A stretch of DNA of 64,000 nt from Candidatus Pantoea varia (GCF_900115075.1 NZ_FOVG01000003.1:496001-560000); one strand, 5' to 3'; shown: positions 56,501 through 64,000, numbered from the stretch's first letter. Notes: generated by a model not told the origin, from the sequence alone. Made by a program: numbers and translations.

Positions 56501-59096
56501 CGATCTCCGCGTCATCAGGATCCCGGTTGAGATGCACACCAAAGACAGCCAGCCAGGCCAGCGCGGTTTCCAGCGCCAGATGGTTGTCAGACTGCCGCAT
56601 GTGAATTTCCGCCGAGAGACAGGCGGCCATCGATTTTTCAGTGAGTGTGCCCGGCTCATTCAGCAGTCGGGTACAGAGCGTTTGCGCGGTGGTGAGATTA
56701 CCGTGCAGAAACTCGCACTCCGCCTCATCAAAGCCCAGCATAAAGTCATTGCCGGTAAACATACGCTGGCTGAGTCGCTGGGCGGTGCGGAGATAGCGCA
56801 GTGCCGAGAGATAATCCCCGGCACGTTTCGCCGCCTGCGCAGCGCGCAGACAGAGGGGATAGTAACGTTCACGGTCAGCGATACTGAGTGGCAGTTCAGC
56901 AATCATGCCAATGTGATAAACCGCCCGGAACAGCGTCTCACTGTTATCGGCAGTCGCCACCGCTGCTGACAGCCAGGCCGCCGCCTGCAGGTGAAGATGT
57001 TGTTGCTGCCGGAGATCGGGCAGCAATAACGCCGCGTTGTGTACGCGATCGTGGGTAAACGCATAGTGCACGCCAGTCAGGTTGATAAAACGACTGCTGA
57101 CGGCCGGTTCGAGCTGCTGCTGAATCAACGTCACGGGCGTCGCGTTGAGATGACCTAACAGCGACAGCTCACCGCTGGCCCCCAGACAGGCCAGCGATCC
57201 CAGCAGCTGACGTGTGCTCTCTGGCATACGCGTTAGCTGACTTAACACCAGCGAGGCCACATTGTCGGTGTAGTGACGCGCCATCAACGCCTGGCTGTCG
57301 TAATGCCATTTCGGCGGATTCTGACGAAAGTTAATCACCCCCTCATCCACCGCCTGCCGGAAGAACTCCTGCACAGAGAGCGGATTACCGCCGGTTTTCT
57401 CAAAGAGTATCTGTGCCAGCTCGCGATTGCCGCCGGGACGGGTATGCAACCTTTCCGCCAGCCAGCGGCCGATGCTTTTAACACTCAGCGGCTGCGGCGT
57501 CAGCGCGACGACCCGCGGTGCGGCGGCTCTGATGCGCAGCAGAAACCCGGCAATCATCGGACAGGGCATCGAATCGCCCTCCCGGAAGGCGAGCACCAGC
57601 ATAAACGGTAGATGCTCATTACGGGTTATCAGGTTTTCCAGCAGTTGCAGCGTGGCATTATCTGCCCAGTGAACATCATCAATCAGCATCACCAGCGGAC
57701 GGCCCGGCGTGGCAAAAGCCTGAATAAGCGCAGAGGCCATCTGATTAAACTGCTCGCGGGCGTCCGGGGCATGCCGCACGACCGGCTGTAAGGCCTGGAT
57801 ATTCAGCAGCTGTTTTAACTCAGGCACCAGTTCAATGGCTAAATCGGTATACCCGCCCAAAATCCGTAACAGTCGTCCCCGCCATTTGCTGACTTCCGGA
57901 GCCGACAACCCCAGCAGGTAGAGCGTGACCGTGCGAAACGCGGAGGCCACTGCGGCATAGGGTGCAGCCGGCGAATGTTGATCGGCTTTACTGGCGGCCA
58001 GCAGAATCTGTCGGTGCTGCAGGGTTTTCAGGGCGGAAGCGATAATGGCGGATTTACCCGAGCCGGGCGCACCACTCAGCATCACCAGACTCTGCGTTCC
58101 GGTGCGGTTGACCGACTCCAGCGCCGTCAGCAACGCGCGGGCCTGCGGATGCTGAGTGAACAGCGTCTCGGGCCGGAAGCTGGTGCTGAACCGCTCCTGC
58201 AGACCGGGCGTAAAGGGTGCGATGGTGTTCTCCGCTGTCAGCGTCGCCTGGCAGCGGCGCAGATCGGCCATCAGCCCCTGCACGCTTTGGTAGCCGTCAG
58301 CGGGTGACTTTGCCAGCAGACGCAGCAGAATCACAGAGAGCATCGGCGGCACATCTTCTCTGACCTGTTCGGCTGGCCGGGGCGCGCTGGCGATGTGATG
58401 ATGGATCCACTCCGCTTCACCCGCATCCGGTGAGCCAAACGGCAGCTTACCGGTGAGATATTCATATAACACCACCCCAAGGCTGTAGAGATCGCTGAGG
58501 CTGCTGACCGGATGCGGCGTGCGGCCAGTATGCTCAGGTGACATATAGGCCAGCGTGCCGCCTGAGGCGCGCAGGTTGTTTTTCTCTGCCGATTGCGCCG
58601 CCAGCGAGGCGAGTCCAAACCCACCCAGTCGGAACCGGCCATCGTCAGTGATAAAAAAATGGCCCGGCTTGATATCCCCATGCACGATCCCCTGATGATG
58701 CGCCTGACCGAGCGTGTAGCAAAGCTGCAACGCAACCTGCAGGAAGTCGGCGATTTTATCGGGAGGGGTCGCGAGATTGTTAGCCAGAGTGCGAAACGGA
58801 AACGTGGGGTAAATCAGCGCATAACGGTTGAGGTAACGGGTGGTACCGGTGGCGATAATGGCCCAGCGGGGGGAGAGATACGCGGCCAGCGCGCGCTCAT
58901 TTTTGAGTTGCCGGGTCGCCTGAAACGTGACGTCGTCACTATTACCGGTGGCGATGAGTATGGACTCGCCAGACGGGCGGCGCGCCAGCATCCAGAGCAG
59001 ACAGCCCTCCTGTGCCAGCGGCATCAGCGTGTCAAAATTTTCAATCGCGATCCCTGCGTCGTCACTCTCCTGGAAATTAACCGAAAGAAGGCTCAT
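53556..59096 (-). CDS. Multidomain sensor: protein-kinase-like domain, AAA ATPase, GAF, PAS, histidine kinase
   Basis: Start at the ATG overlapping the receiver gene stop (TGATG), 1846 residues. Order: protein-kinase fold (1-280), ATPase of the AAA_16 type (about 320-600; Walker A GAPGSGKS at 342, Walker B MLIDDVHWAD), a long helical TPR-like part (about 680-1240), GAF (about 1270-1440), PAS (about 1470-1590), HisKA with H1634 in SIAHEIS, and HATPase_c (NLVINAIDAM, DSGCGLP, GMGMGLTI). In the kinase-like part the catalytic loop is HGDIKPGHF (N replaced by H) and the metal DFG is GFG, so it is probably a pseudokinase. The signal is unknown. It should phosphorylate the receiver and/or the FixJ-like protein. 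Confidence 0.92.
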   Translation of the reverse strand: MSLLSVNFQESDDAGIAIENFDTLMPLAQEGCLLWMLARRPSGESILIATGNSDDVTFQATRQLKNERALAAYLSPRWAIIATGTTRYLNRYALIYPTFPFRTLANNLATPPDKIADFLQVALQLCYTLGQAHHQGIVHGDIKPGHFFITDDGRFRLGGFGLASLAAQSAEKNNLRASGGTLAYMSPEHTGRTPHPVSSLSDLYSLGVVLYEYLTGKLPFGSPDAGEAEWIHHHIASAPRPAEQVREDVPPMLSVILLRLLAKSPADGYQSVQGLMADLRRCQATLTAENTIAPFTPGLQERFSTSFRPETLFTQHPQARALLTALESVNRTGTQSLVMLSGAPGSGKSAIIASALKTLQHRQILLAASKADQHSPAAPYAAVASAFRTVTLYLLGLSAPEVSKWRGRLLRILGGYTDLAIELVPELKQLLNIQALQPVVRHAPDAREQFNQMASALIQAFATPGRPLVMLIDDVHWADNATLQLLENLITRNEHLPFMLVLAFREGDSMPCPMIAGFLLRIRAAAPRVVALTPQPLSVKSIGRWLAERLHTRPGGNRELAQILFEKTGGNPLSVQEFFRQAVDEGVINFRQNPPKWHYDSQALMARHYTDNVASLVLSQLTRMPESTRQLLGSLACLGASGELSLLGHLNATPVTLIQQQLEPAVSSRFINLTGVHYAFTHDRVHNAALLLPDLRQQQHLHLQAAAWLSAAVATADNSETLFRAVYHIGMIAELPLSIADRERYYPLCLRAAQAAKRAGDYLSALRYLRTAQRLSQRMFTGNDFMLGFDEAECEFLHGNLTTAQTLCTRLLNEPGTLTEKSMAACLSAEIHMRQSDNHLALETALAWLAVFGVHLNRDPDDAEIDAAWLALRTRIGDSPQAAFAVLPLNSDPEIESILNLMASTIFVSAYDCPQLHLILVCRMLEMTLEHGITGASAFGLAWFSVLTGERYQAWHLSYACGQVARELVERHDFIRYKARTLLPLDQVGIWTQPLDVAVECARETFRVAVRHGDRSFACLSLRHQIMNTLTRGDHLESVMTSIERGLAFTRKTVYPDVENVLLMQKQLVRQLRNSNGFRAGERDEILPLVAGSEPGPISGPKAMVRFWAGLYRGMAHFYAGEYGNALRCLADIQPLISAVPAYIYLMDQHFYSALSLSHQAETADSDALRSHLDKFARWTDLNPGLFADKYALVKAECARLSGDTGEALKQYENAIRLSRQSGYLHIHALANQLAGRYCKALQLDTAADAYIKVAMASWENWGAQAMVRQLEQHYPHLAAPVQNSALTTIPFTQDAAFYDLESVLTAVRALTEEINLDRLIHTLMRMMLERAGAQRCRLIRILDGNLPETQAWAESTADGVRVQIVKERPDATDLPLSILSAVIRTGQEIRTGKPETFSPFSQDPYLVASGAAVLCVPMFRQANMVGVLYLENRLMPDAFTAEHSHIVKTLSAQAAVSLETARLYAELLEENNHRRRVEKQLRASKTSLMLGEKISHTGTWRWEVTEDMMMVSEEYGRILGLPAEQKGLSMADFLTRVHPDDYECISELVTHSVSQGRSMQADFRVLRPDGECRYIKGIGEPVDNFPEVKEYFGTISDITSQRLAEDSARMAQADLARVTRATTVGQLTASIAHEISQPLMSIVANAGASLRWLKREPLMLENASSGLDEIIKEGQRAGEIIRGLQALTRNHESSFASENLHLIARDILALSRIELERRGISLELKLRAAKADIFCDRVQIQQVLLNLVINAIDAMSDDLSRAALLRLTSENPTPDTLRFEVWDSGCGLPDDVRERIFESFYTTKKGGMGMGLTISKGIIKKHCGELGAENRAEGGSCFWFTLPLG

Positions 59097-59479
59097 CAGC
59101 GCACATCTCCCTGAGATAACTCGCAACGGATCAGTGTCAGCAGCGTATCAACATCAATTGGTTTTCGCAAAAAAGTTACAGCACCCAGCGCAATGGCATA
59201 CCACAGCGTGGTTTCTTCCACATCCGCCGAGATGAAAATGACCGGGGGCAGATCGGCCCGCTGCTTCAGTTGGGTGAACAGCTCAAAGCCGGACATCCCT
59301 TTCAGTCCGACATCAATGATCAGCATGCCCGCCTCAGCAAGCGCATCGTCATCGCTCAGCAGCGCCTCACCGGATTCAAATAATCGGGTTGAGTAGCCGT
59401 CTGAATGCAACAGATTGCTCAGTCCACTGCGGACCGCGCGTTCATCATCAACAATGACAATACGCCGGGAGAGCGCCAT
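59096..59479 (-). CDS. Single-domain response regulator receiver
   Basis: A 127-residue CheY-like protein: IVIVDDERAVRSGL, phospho-acceptor D56 in MLIIDVGLKG, ISADVEE, and LRKPID with the conserved lysine. No output domain. Its stop overlaps the start of the large sensor kinase, so it is coupled to it. It may act as a phosphate sink or intermediate between the kinase and the FixJ-like regulator. Confidence 0.92.
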   Translation of the reverse strand: MALSRRIVIVDDERAVRSGLSNLLHSDGYSTRLFESGEALLSDDDALAEAGMLIIDVGLKGMSGFELFTQLKQRADLPPVIFISADVEETTLWYAIALGAVTFLRKPIDVDTLLTLIRCELSQGDVR

Positions 59480-59522
59480 GCAGGTATCCTCTGGAACGCC
59501 TCACCGTGCGGCACGAGAGGAC

Positions 59523-59777
59523 TTAAGGGGTGTTATCGCCATCGGGTGGCGGTGTCCCACTGATTTTTGGCACGCACTCATGGCGGAACCACTTCAGCGT
59601 TGCCGGCTGTCGCCGTAACAGACGTTTAGCCAGCGGAATTAACTGTTCGCCCACCAGCATGCCAAACAGCCCCACCAGCGCAATAATCGGCGGCGCGGGA
59701 GAGTGGACGTTGATCAGGGCATAGATTACCCCGGCGAGCAGGCCAACCGCGAGAGAAATAATGTAGGATTTCAACAT
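59523..59777 (-). CDS. XapX-domain small membrane protein (copy 2)
   Basis: An 84-residue protein of the XapX (DUF1427) type: two helices, YIISLAVGLLAGVIYALIN and then PPIIALVGLFGMLVGEQLIPL, joined by VHSPAPP. The C-terminal 30 residues are cytoplasmic and basic, with a cysteine in FRHECVP. ATG lies two bases after the stop of the first XapX gene. Function unknown; the family often sits beside this kind of hydrolase cassette. Confidence 0.85.
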   Translation of the reverse strand: MLKSYIISLAVGLLAGVIYALINVHSPAPPIIALVGLFGMLVGEQLIPLAKRLLRRQPATLKWFRHECVPKISGTPPPDGDNTP

Positions 59778-59779
59778 GT

Positions 59780-60004
59780 TCAGCTTATCCGGGATGAGGA
59801 TTGAACGGGCGGAACATCGGGCTGCTGCAGGGCGGTCGCGGGCTTTTCAGCGGGCAATACTGCCTGCACCAGCGCCCCACCCAGCAGCATTCCCAGCAGG
59901 CCCACCAGCGCAATCGCAGGGGGGGCCGGTGAGCGCACCTTAAGCAGGCCATAAAGCAGGCCAATCAGCACCCCGGCGGCAAGAGAAAGAAGTAATGGAT
60001 TCAT
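59780..60004 (-). CDS. XapX-domain small membrane protein (copy 1)
   Basis: ATG at 60004 (AGGAG seven bases before), 74 residues. Two helices with the same pattern as the next gene: LLLSLAAGVLIGLLYGLLK, VRSPAPPAIALVGLLGMLLGG. A tandem duplication or a heteromeric pair. No catalytic residues. Follows the YcaC-like gene across a strong hairpin. Confidence 0.85.
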   Translation of the reverse strand: MNPLLLSLAAGVLIGLLYGLLKVRSPAPPAIALVGLLGMLLGGALVQAVLPAEKPATALQQPDVPPVQSSSRIS

Positions 60005-60026
60005 GACCAGCTCCTGTTGTGCCACT

Positions 60027-60058
60027 CTGCTGACCGGCAGCTCTCTGCCGGTCAGCAG
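60027..60058 (-). repeat. Perfect 13-bp stem-loop inside the operon
   Basis: CTGCTGACCGGCA, loop GCTCTC, TGCCGGTCAGCAG. No T-run follows, so it is more likely an mRNA processing or stabilising element than a terminator. It sits between the YcaC-like and first XapX genes. Confidence 0.7.
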
Positions 60059-60066
60059 GATGCCGC

Positions 60067-60759
60067 TTAGCGAACCGGTGCGTGCACCGGCGCCAGGGTA
60101 CGGTGTTCACTTTTCTGACGTGACGGCGCTTTATGCACCATGGTATAGGCGTAATCCACACCAATGCCGTAAGCACCTGAATGCTCTTTAGCGATGTTCA
60201 TCACCGCATCGTAGGTGTCACGATTGGCCCAGTCACGCTGCCACTCCAGCATGACCTGCTGCCAGGTTACCGGCACCACACCCGCCTGAATCATGCGCTG
60301 CATCGCGTAGTCGTGGGCCTCTTTGGTCGTGCCGCCTGACGCATCTGCCACCATATAGATTTCGTATCCGCCTTCCAGCATCGCGCAGAGCGCAAAGCTG
60401 TTGTTGCACACTTCGGTCCAGAGGCCAGAAACCACCACTTTTTTCTTGCCGTTTGCGGCCAGCGCATCACGCACTTTCTGGTCATCCCAGGAGTTCATTG
60501 AGCTGCGCTCCAGAATATCCAGACCCGGGAACACATCCAGCAGTTCCGGATAGGTGTGACCTGAGAAGCTTTCGGTTTCTACCGTGGTGATGATGGTCGG
60601 GATATTGAAGACTTTCGCCGCCTTCGCCAGCGCAACGGTGTTGTTTTTCAGCACCTGGCGGTCAATGGATTGCACCCCAAAGGCCATCTGCGGCTGCTGG
60701 TCGATGAAGATAATCTGGCTGTTATGTGGCGTGAGGACTTCAAGTTTAGCGTTGGACAT
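60067..60759 (-). CDS. YcaC-like isochorismatase-family hydrolase
   Basis: ATG at 60759 (GGGTGA before it), 230 residues. Cysteine hydrolase of the isochorismatase superfamily: IIFIDQQPQMAF with the first aspartate, a lysine near KKKVVVSGL, and the nucleophile cysteine in WTEVCNNSFAL. E. coli YcaC is similar but shorter; its substrate is not known. First gene of the operon that carries the XapX pair, receiver and sensor kinase, and divergent from the amidohydrolase gene. Probably cleaves an amide product within the same pathway. Confidence 0.9.
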   Translation of the reverse strand: MSNAKLEVLTPHNSQIIFIDQQPQMAFGVQSIDRQVLKNNTVALAKAAKVFNIPTIITTVETESFSGHTYPELLDVFPGLDILERSSMNSWDDQKVRDALAANGKKKVVVSGLWTEVCNNSFALCAMLEGGYEIYMVADASGGTTKEAHDYAMQRMIQAGVVPVTWQQVMLEWQRDWANRDTYDAVMNIAKEHSGAYGIGVDYAYTMVHKAPSRQKSEHRTLAPVHAPVR

Positions 60760-60901
60760 GCGTTCACCCATAGAGGTTATGTAACGAAATTTCCGCCAAC
60801 CGGCGCGGTGCAAAATGACGGTCAGTGCAGGTTTGTCGTCCTGCTGCTGGCTGTCTGGTCGCAGTGTAGGGCGACGTGCAACGGCAAACTATTATCTCTG
60901 C

Positions 60902-60947
60902 GTATAACTATACGAAGGTATAGGTATCCCTCTGTATAACTAGACGA
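60902..60947. promoter_or_regulatory. Palindrome and direct repeat between the two catabolic operons
   Basis: CTATAC-GAAG-GTATAG (60908-60923) is a perfect palindrome. GTATAACTA occurs at 60902-60910 and again at 60934-60942, 32 bp apart, followed each time by ACGA within a few bases. Centred between divergent ycaC-like and amidohydrolase genes; candidate site for the FixJ-like regulator. Confidence 0.6.
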
Positions 60948-61046
60948 CCCCTTAGCCCGCTCACCATAATCCGGCTTATTCGTGCCCTGTTATCTGCGGC
61001 ACTTCCTGTCCTGCGCTAAGCCGGACCCCCCCATTGAGGAGCATCT

Positions 61047-62924
61047 ATGGTTACGCTCGGTAAAGCAGAACTAATACTGACCCATGGCAAATTTCATACC
61101 GTTGACCGCAGCAATCCGTTGGCAGAAGCGGTTGCGATTCGCGAGGGTAAGTTCGTTGCGGTAGGCACGCTGGCAGAGGCGATGGAGTTTCACTGCGACG
61201 GCACCAAAGTGGTCGATCTTAAGGGACACACCGCCGTGCCGGGCCTGAACGATTCACACCTGCATCTGATTCGCGGGGGGCTGAATTACAACCTTGAACT
61301 GCGCTGGGAAGGCGTGCCGTCGGTTGCCGATGCGCTGCGAATGCTGAAAGAGCAGGCGCTGCGCACGCCATCACCGCAGTGGGTACGTGTCGTCGGTGGC
61401 TGGACCGAGTTCCAGTTTGCCGAACGCCGGATGCCGACGCTGGATGAGATCAATGAAGCGGCCCCCGACACGCCGGTCTTCGTGCTGCACCTTTATGACC
61501 GTGCCCTGCTCAACCGCGCCGCACTGAAAGTGGTTGGCTACACTAAAGAGACCCCGAACCCGCCGGGCGGTGAAATCCAGCGCGACAGCAATGGCAATCC
61601 CACCGGTCTGCTGATCGCCCGTCCCAATGCGATGATCCTCTATGCAACCCTGGCCAAAGGGCCGAAACTGCCGCTGGAACAGCAGGTCAATTCCACCCGC
61701 CAGTTTATGCGCGAGCTGAACCGCCTGGGTCTGACCAGCGCCATTGATGCGGGCGGCGGCTTCCAGAACTATCCCGAAGATTACGAAGTGATCGCCGAGC
61801 TGCATCAGAAAAAACAGATGACGCTGCGTATCGCCTACAACCTCTTCACCCAGCGTCCGGGTCATGAGCTGGAAGATTTTGAAAAGTGGACGGACATGCT
61901 GACGCCAGGCCAGGGCAGCGACTATTTCCGTCACAACGGCGCAGGCGAAATGCTGGTCTTCTCGGCGGCTGACTTCGAAGACTTCCTGGAGCCGCGTCCG
62001 GATTTAGCGCCTGGCATGGAAGACGAGCTGGAGCGCGTGGTGCGTCATCTGGTAGAGCATCGCTGGCCTTTCCGTCTGCATGCGACCTATGACGAGTCGA
62101 TCAGCCGGATGCTGGATGTCTTTGAAAAAGTGAATCGTGATATTCCGTTCAATGGTCTGCACTGGTTCTTTGACCATGCGGAAACCATCACTCAGCGCAA
62201 TATCGATCGTATTAAGGAGCTGGGCGGTGGCATTGCCGTGCAGCATCGCATGGCATTCCAGGGTGAATATTTTGCTGAGCGCTATGGCATTGAAGCCACC
62301 CGCCACACCCCGCCGGTTCAGAAAATGCTGGAGACCGGCGTTCCGGTCGGGCTTGGCACCGATGCAACCCGCGTTGCCAGCTACAACCCCTGGACCGCGC
62401 TCTACTGGCTCGTTTCCGGCCGCACCGTGGGCGGCATGCAGATGTATGATGTCAGTGCCCGCCTCGATCGCGAAACGGCGCTGATGCTCTGGACCCAGGG
62501 CAGCGCCTGGTTCTCCAGCGAACAGGGTAAAAAAGGTCAGGTTAAAGTCGGCCAGCTGGCGGATCTGGCGGTGCTGAGCAAAGACTTTTTCAGCGTGCCG
62601 GAAGAGGAGATCAAGGGCATCGAGTCGGTGCTGACCGTGGTAGACGGTAATATTGTCTATGCCGCGGGATCGTTCAGCGCGGATGCACCGCCTGCGATTC
62701 CGGTCCTGCCTGAGTGGTCGCCGGTGGTGAATGTGCCGGGTCATTATCGCAGTGCCCCGCCGGTTGCGCAGAGCCGTGCAGGCATGATGCCCGCCGTCCA
62801 CCACTGCAGCGGCCCGTGCGGTGTTCATCGCCATTCGCATGAGATCGCCCGTGGATCCAGCGTGCCCGTGGCCGAAGATAACGCCTTCTGGGGCGCGCTC
62901 GGCTGCAGCTGCTTCGCGTTTTAA
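61047..62924 (+). CDS. Amidohydrolase, YtcJ-like
   Basis: ATG at 61047 with GAGGAG seven bases before; 625 residues. Metal-dependent hydrolase fold: first metal histidines in NDSHLHLI (H71, H73), later HWFFDHAE and the catalytic-aspartate region GLGTDATR. The family (amidohydrolase_3) cleaves amides or cyclic ureides. The last 40 residues are an added tail rich in Cys and His (HHCSGPCGVH, GCSCF). No signal peptide is clear, so cytoplasmic. First of an operon with DoxX and an MFS transporter; the substrate is unknown. Confidence 0.9.
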   Translation: MVTLGKAELILTHGKFHTVDRSNPLAEAVAIREGKFVAVGTLAEAMEFHCDGTKVVDLKGHTAVPGLNDSHLHLIRGGLNYNLELRWEGVPSVADALRMLKEQALRTPSPQWVRVVGGWTEFQFAERRMPTLDEINEAAPDTPVFVLHLYDRALLNRAALKVVGYTKETPNPPGGEIQRDSNGNPTGLLIARPNAMILYATLAKGPKLPLEQQVNSTRQFMRELNRLGLTSAIDAGGGFQNYPEDYEVIAELHQKKQMTLRIAYNLFTQRPGHELEDFEKWTDMLTPGQGSDYFRHNGAGEMLVFSAADFEDFLEPRPDLAPGMEDELERVVRHLVEHRWPFRLHATYDESISRMLDVFEKVNRDIPFNGLHWFFDHAETITQRNIDRIKELGGGIAVQHRMAFQGEYFAERYGIEATRHTPPVQKMLETGVPVGLGTDATRVASYNPWTALYWLVSGRTVGGMQMYDVSARLDRETALMLWTQGSAWFSSEQGKKGQVKVGQLADLAVLSKDFFSVPEEEIKGIESVLTVVDGNIVYAAGSFSADAPPAIPVLPEWSPVVNVPGHYRSAPPVAQSRAGMMPAVHHCSGPCGVHRHSHEIARGSSVPVAEDNAFWGALGCSCFAF

Positions 62925-62926
62925 TC

Positions 62927-63349
62927 ATGAATAACGCTATCGCTCTTTCGCCCCGCATCAACGCGGGGCTGTTCTTCCTGCGCCTGACCGGCAGCCTGCT
63001 GCTGTTACAGGTGCATGGGCTGCCGAAAATTCTGCATTTCAGCGAAGAACTGACGCGCATCGAAGATCCCTTCGGGCTGGGACCGATGATGAGCCTGCTG
63101 CCCGCTATCGTGGCGGAAGTCATCTGCCCGATCTTTATCATTATCGGCTGGGGAACCCGTATAGCCTGCCTGCCGATCATCGCGGTGCTGCTGGTCGCGA
63201 TGCTGGTCGTCCACTCCGGCTGGTCACTGGCGGAAGGCCAGTTCGGCTGGCTGCTGCTGATTATCTTTACCACGCTGGCGCTGACCGGGCCAGGCAGCTG
63301 GCGCATCGGCGCGGCGAAACATCAGGGGGTCCGTCATGGCACAGGTTAA
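62927..63349 (+). CDS. DoxX-family membrane protein
   Basis: A 140-residue protein with four helices (LFFLRLTGSLLLLQVHG, LLPAIVAEVICPIFIIIGW, LPIIAVLLVAMLVV, LLLIIFTTLALTG), the DoxX pattern. Its ATG lies two bases after the amidohydrolase stop, and its end overlaps the MFS start by 14 bases. DoxX proteins are often redox-linked membrane subunits; the role here is unknown. Confidence 0.88.
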   Translation: MNNAIALSPRINAGLFFLRLTGSLLLLQVHGLPKILHFSEELTRIEDPFGLGPMMSLLPAIVAEVICPIFIIIGWGTRIACLPIIAVLLVAMLVVHSGWSLAEGQFGWLLLIIFTTLALTGPGSWRIGAAKHQGVRHGTG

Positions 63350-64000
63350 TGATATACACCAGCTGGAGCAGGAGCCGCCCGAGGCGCGGCCCGCCAGTGA
63401 GGTTTCACCGCTACAGCCACTGCGCCAGCCTGTGTTCCGCATGTTGTGGATCGCCACCGTGGTCTCCAATATCGGTTCATGGATGAACGATGTCGGCGTG
63501 AACTGGACCATGCTGACGCTGAGTGCCGATCCCCTGGCCGTGGCCCTGGTGCAGGCAGCCAGCAGCCTGCCGATGTTTCTGTTCGCGCTGCCTTCCGGCG
63601 TCATGGCGGATATCGTTGACCGCCGTAAATATTTGCTGTTTTCCCAACTGTGGACCTTTACTGCCGCCGCCGGGCTGACCGTGCTGGCCTGGACCGGCCA
63701 TGTGACACCCGAAGTGCTGCTGGCCGCTGCCTTTTTGCTGAGCGCGGGCGCCGCCATGAGTTCGCCGCCCTTCCAGGCGATCGTGCCGGATCTGGTGACT
63801 AAACCGGAACTCGGGCCGGCCATTGCACTCAACTCACTGGGCATTAATATCAGTCGCGCCATCGGACCGGCGCTGGGTGGCCTGATCCTGTCGTTCGCCG
63901 GCCCCTGGATGGTGTTTCTGCTCAATGCGCTATCGGTGCTGGGCGTCACCTGGGTGCTCTGGCGCTGGAAAGCGGAGCCGAGCGTCCAGCGCCTTCCGCC
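63336..64000 (+). CDS. MFS transporter, EntS-like (3'-truncated by window)
   Basis: ATG at 63336 (AGGGGG before it); 221 residues are present, the rest lies past the window end. After a polar N-terminus of about 30 residues come at least five helices: MLWIATVVSNIGSWMNDVG, LVQAASSLPMFLFALPSG, motif A-like VMADIVDRRKYL, LAAAFLLSAGAAMSSPPFQA. This is the MFS_3/EntS class. Likely carries the substrate or product of the amidohydrolase pathway. Confidence 0.9.
   Translation, partial: MAQVNDIHQLEQEPPEARPASEVSPLQPLRQPVFRMLWIATVVSNIGSWMNDVGVNWTMLTLSADPLAVALVQAASSLPMFLFALPSGVMADIVDRRKYLLFSQLWTFTAAAGLTVLAWTGHVTPEVLLAAAFLLSAGAAMSSPPFQAIVPDLVTKPELGPAIALNSLGINISRAIGPALGGLILSFAGPWMVFLLNALSVLGVTWVLWRWKAEPSVQRLP

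Overview
The window reads as DNA of an enterobacterium close to Pantoea or Erwinia. Many proteins look like enteric families (BglF/BglB/YieK, NudI, YqjC, NlpA/MetQ, YcaC-like), sigma-70, sigma-28, ModE and LexA style sites are visible, and base composition is moderately GC-rich. I see no rRNA, tRNA, CRISPR array, replication origin or intact insertion sequence. Almost everything is accessory metabolism, transport and regulation, so this could be a chromosomal accessory region or a large plasmid; the sequence alone does not decide. Site coordinates were counted by hand.

Layout. 1-3160: end of an aryl-beta-glucoside operon (bglF-bglB-yieK). 3176-7800: a Fic protein with its own apparent operator, a 34-residue membrane protein with its own terminator, a chemoreceptor behind a sigma-28 promoter, a decayed serine recombinase tail, and nudI. 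8251-14734: a sugar ABC importer with a PfkB kinase, divergent from a ROK repressor. 14775-22234: single genes (glutamate dehydrogenase, YqjC, a MerR-like regulator, a lipoprotein, a type 2 lumazine synthase, a phage-type antirepressor with a LexA-like box, an NlpA/MetQ lipoprotein, a cupin).

22281-33997 is the most informative stretch. A pair of orphan substrate-binding proteins sits behind a ModE-type operator. Divergent from it is a guanidine utilisation operon: guanidine-I riboswitch with terminator, an ABC importer, two urea-amidolyase-associated proteins (carboxyguanidine deiminase type), then a second riboswitch of the guanidine-II class placed inside the operon just before the biotin-dependent urea/guanidine carboxylase. 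No allophanate hydrolase follows; instead there is a LysR regulator and a divergent Fe(II)/2-oxoglutarate oxygenase.

34240-52112: an unknown small anchored protein, LysR/MFS and LysR/SDR pairs with dyad operators, an epimerase-like periplasmic protein, a peroxiredoxin/DsbD-like/ECF sigma/NrsF-like stress operon, a VOC/MFS pair with a DeoR regulator, a hydrolase, a GFA protein, and a Cys-type formate dehydrogenase with its DUF1641 partner.

52906-64000: a sensory-catabolic cassette. A FixJ-like regulator converges on a 1846-residue sensor protein (protein-kinase fold, AAA ATPase, GAF, PAS, histidine kinase), which is co-transcribed with a single-domain receiver, two XapX proteins and a YcaC-like hydrolase. 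Divergent from these are a YtcJ-like amidohydrolase, a DoxX protein and an MFS transporter cut by the window end. The shared intergenic region carries a palindrome and a repeat that are good candidates for the regulator's binding site.
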